Shown: piece by piece, positions 63,632 through 64,000 of the stretch | Layout: each line of letters begins with the position of its first letter | Numbering within the stretch: the stretch's first letter is position 1 | NCBI RefSeq assembly: GCF_051622035.1 | Contig: NC_135355.1 | Span: forward strand, 8,184,501-8,248,500 | Reading direction: 5' to 3' | DNA from: Arctopsyche grandis | Taxonomy: Eukaryota > Arthropoda > Insecta > Trichoptera > Hydropsychidae | DNA length: 64,000 nucleotides | The notes under the pieces: generated by a model | Seen by the model: only the letters and a program-made list of their open reading frames with translations | What the model was told of the DNA's origin: nothing | The model's database searches: none | Position numbers and translations under genes: made by a program

Positions 63632-64000
63632 ATTTACAATCCTCCCCAAAAACGATTATTGGCATCCGATCTTAACAAAATATTTAACATTGGTAGTTCG
63701 GTAGTGGTAGCTGGTGACTTTAATGCCAAACATCTGTTATGGAGTTGCGTAAACACTGACCAACAAGGCACAACTGTTTTTAAATACACTCAACTAACAG
63801 ATACAATCTTACTACATCCGGATACATACACACATTATCCCACAAATAACTCACAACCATCCACACTAGATCTTGTCCTCGTCAAGAACTGCCCAAAAAT
63901 ATCGACACCAAATGCCCTTCAAACCCTGTCGTCTGATCATCTCCCGATAATCTTCTCAATCGACGGGAAACCCGAGGAAATCATCAAGCATGGTTGGGAT
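63632..64000 (+). pseudogene. Jockey-type LINE endonuclease domain, cut by window end
   Basis: An open frame runs from about 63632 to the window edge: YNPPQKRLLASDLNKIF, SSVVVAGDFNAKHLLWSC, DTYTHYPTNNSQPSTLDLVL and LQTLSSDHLPIIFSIDGKP. YNPP, GDFNAKH-x-x-W, LDLVL and SDHLPI are the conserved second half of an apurinic-type LINE endonuclease, including the Asp/Asn and His catalytic motifs. The N-terminal half is missing, and the rest lies outside the window. The frame shows no damage in this part. Confidence 0.85.

Overview
The window looks like nuclear DNA of an insect. Its genes are split by short GT-AG introns, it encodes a secreted two-domain chitin-binding protein, and it carries AT-rich non-coding DNA full of (TA)n runs and TACATATGTA-type simple sequence. 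It is packed with arthropod-style transposable elements: hAT, PIF/Harbinger, LTR elements and non-LTR retrotransposons of jockey and RTE-like type. I cannot fix the order from sequence alone. Nothing prokaryotic, viral-genomic or CRISPR-like is present.

Three protein-coding genes can be reconstructed. (1) At the left edge, on +, are the last four exons of a Nudix hydrolase of the DUF4743 type (148-1077). (2) Methionine aminopeptidase 2 lies on - (22953-27784) as seven exons coding 496 residues, with a 3-kb first intron filled with transposons. (3) A secreted chitin-binding protein of 866 residues lies on - (36126-39238) as four exons, with a peritrophin-type six-cysteine domain near each end and a long Thr/Ser/Pro-rich middle; a possible extra upstream exon lies at 40303-40369. 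A Kelch-type gene is present only as a decayed inverted duplication (14695-16640).

The rest is mostly mobile DNA. At 4-10 kb are a SINE, a jockey-type fragment, two hAT elements with readable target duplications and a long-arm foldback. At 10.2-14.45 kb a hAT-like MITE (here MITE-A, perfect 8-bp duplication 4.2 kb apart) contains an LTR element, which contains a miniature LTR retrotransposon (TRIM). At 16.9-19.3 kb a dispersed repeat has been inflated by two GC-rich minisatellites. At 19.4-22.1 kb are a Harbinger fragment, a second TRIM inside another MITE-A and a hAT element with a perfect duplication. The 28.0-34.2 kb block upstream of MetAP2 is a nest in which several older insertions can be peeled apart by their duplications. 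The right part (39-64 kb) is AT-rich, gene-poor DNA with SINEs, foldbacks, decayed LINE ends and two LINE fragments meeting head to head near 63630.

The most striking pattern is a TRIM/solo-LTR family with a ~160-bp LTR. Its insertions show about 6-bp target duplications, and all five complete LTR insertions here lie inside other transposable elements. The three host genes have no evident functional link to one another.
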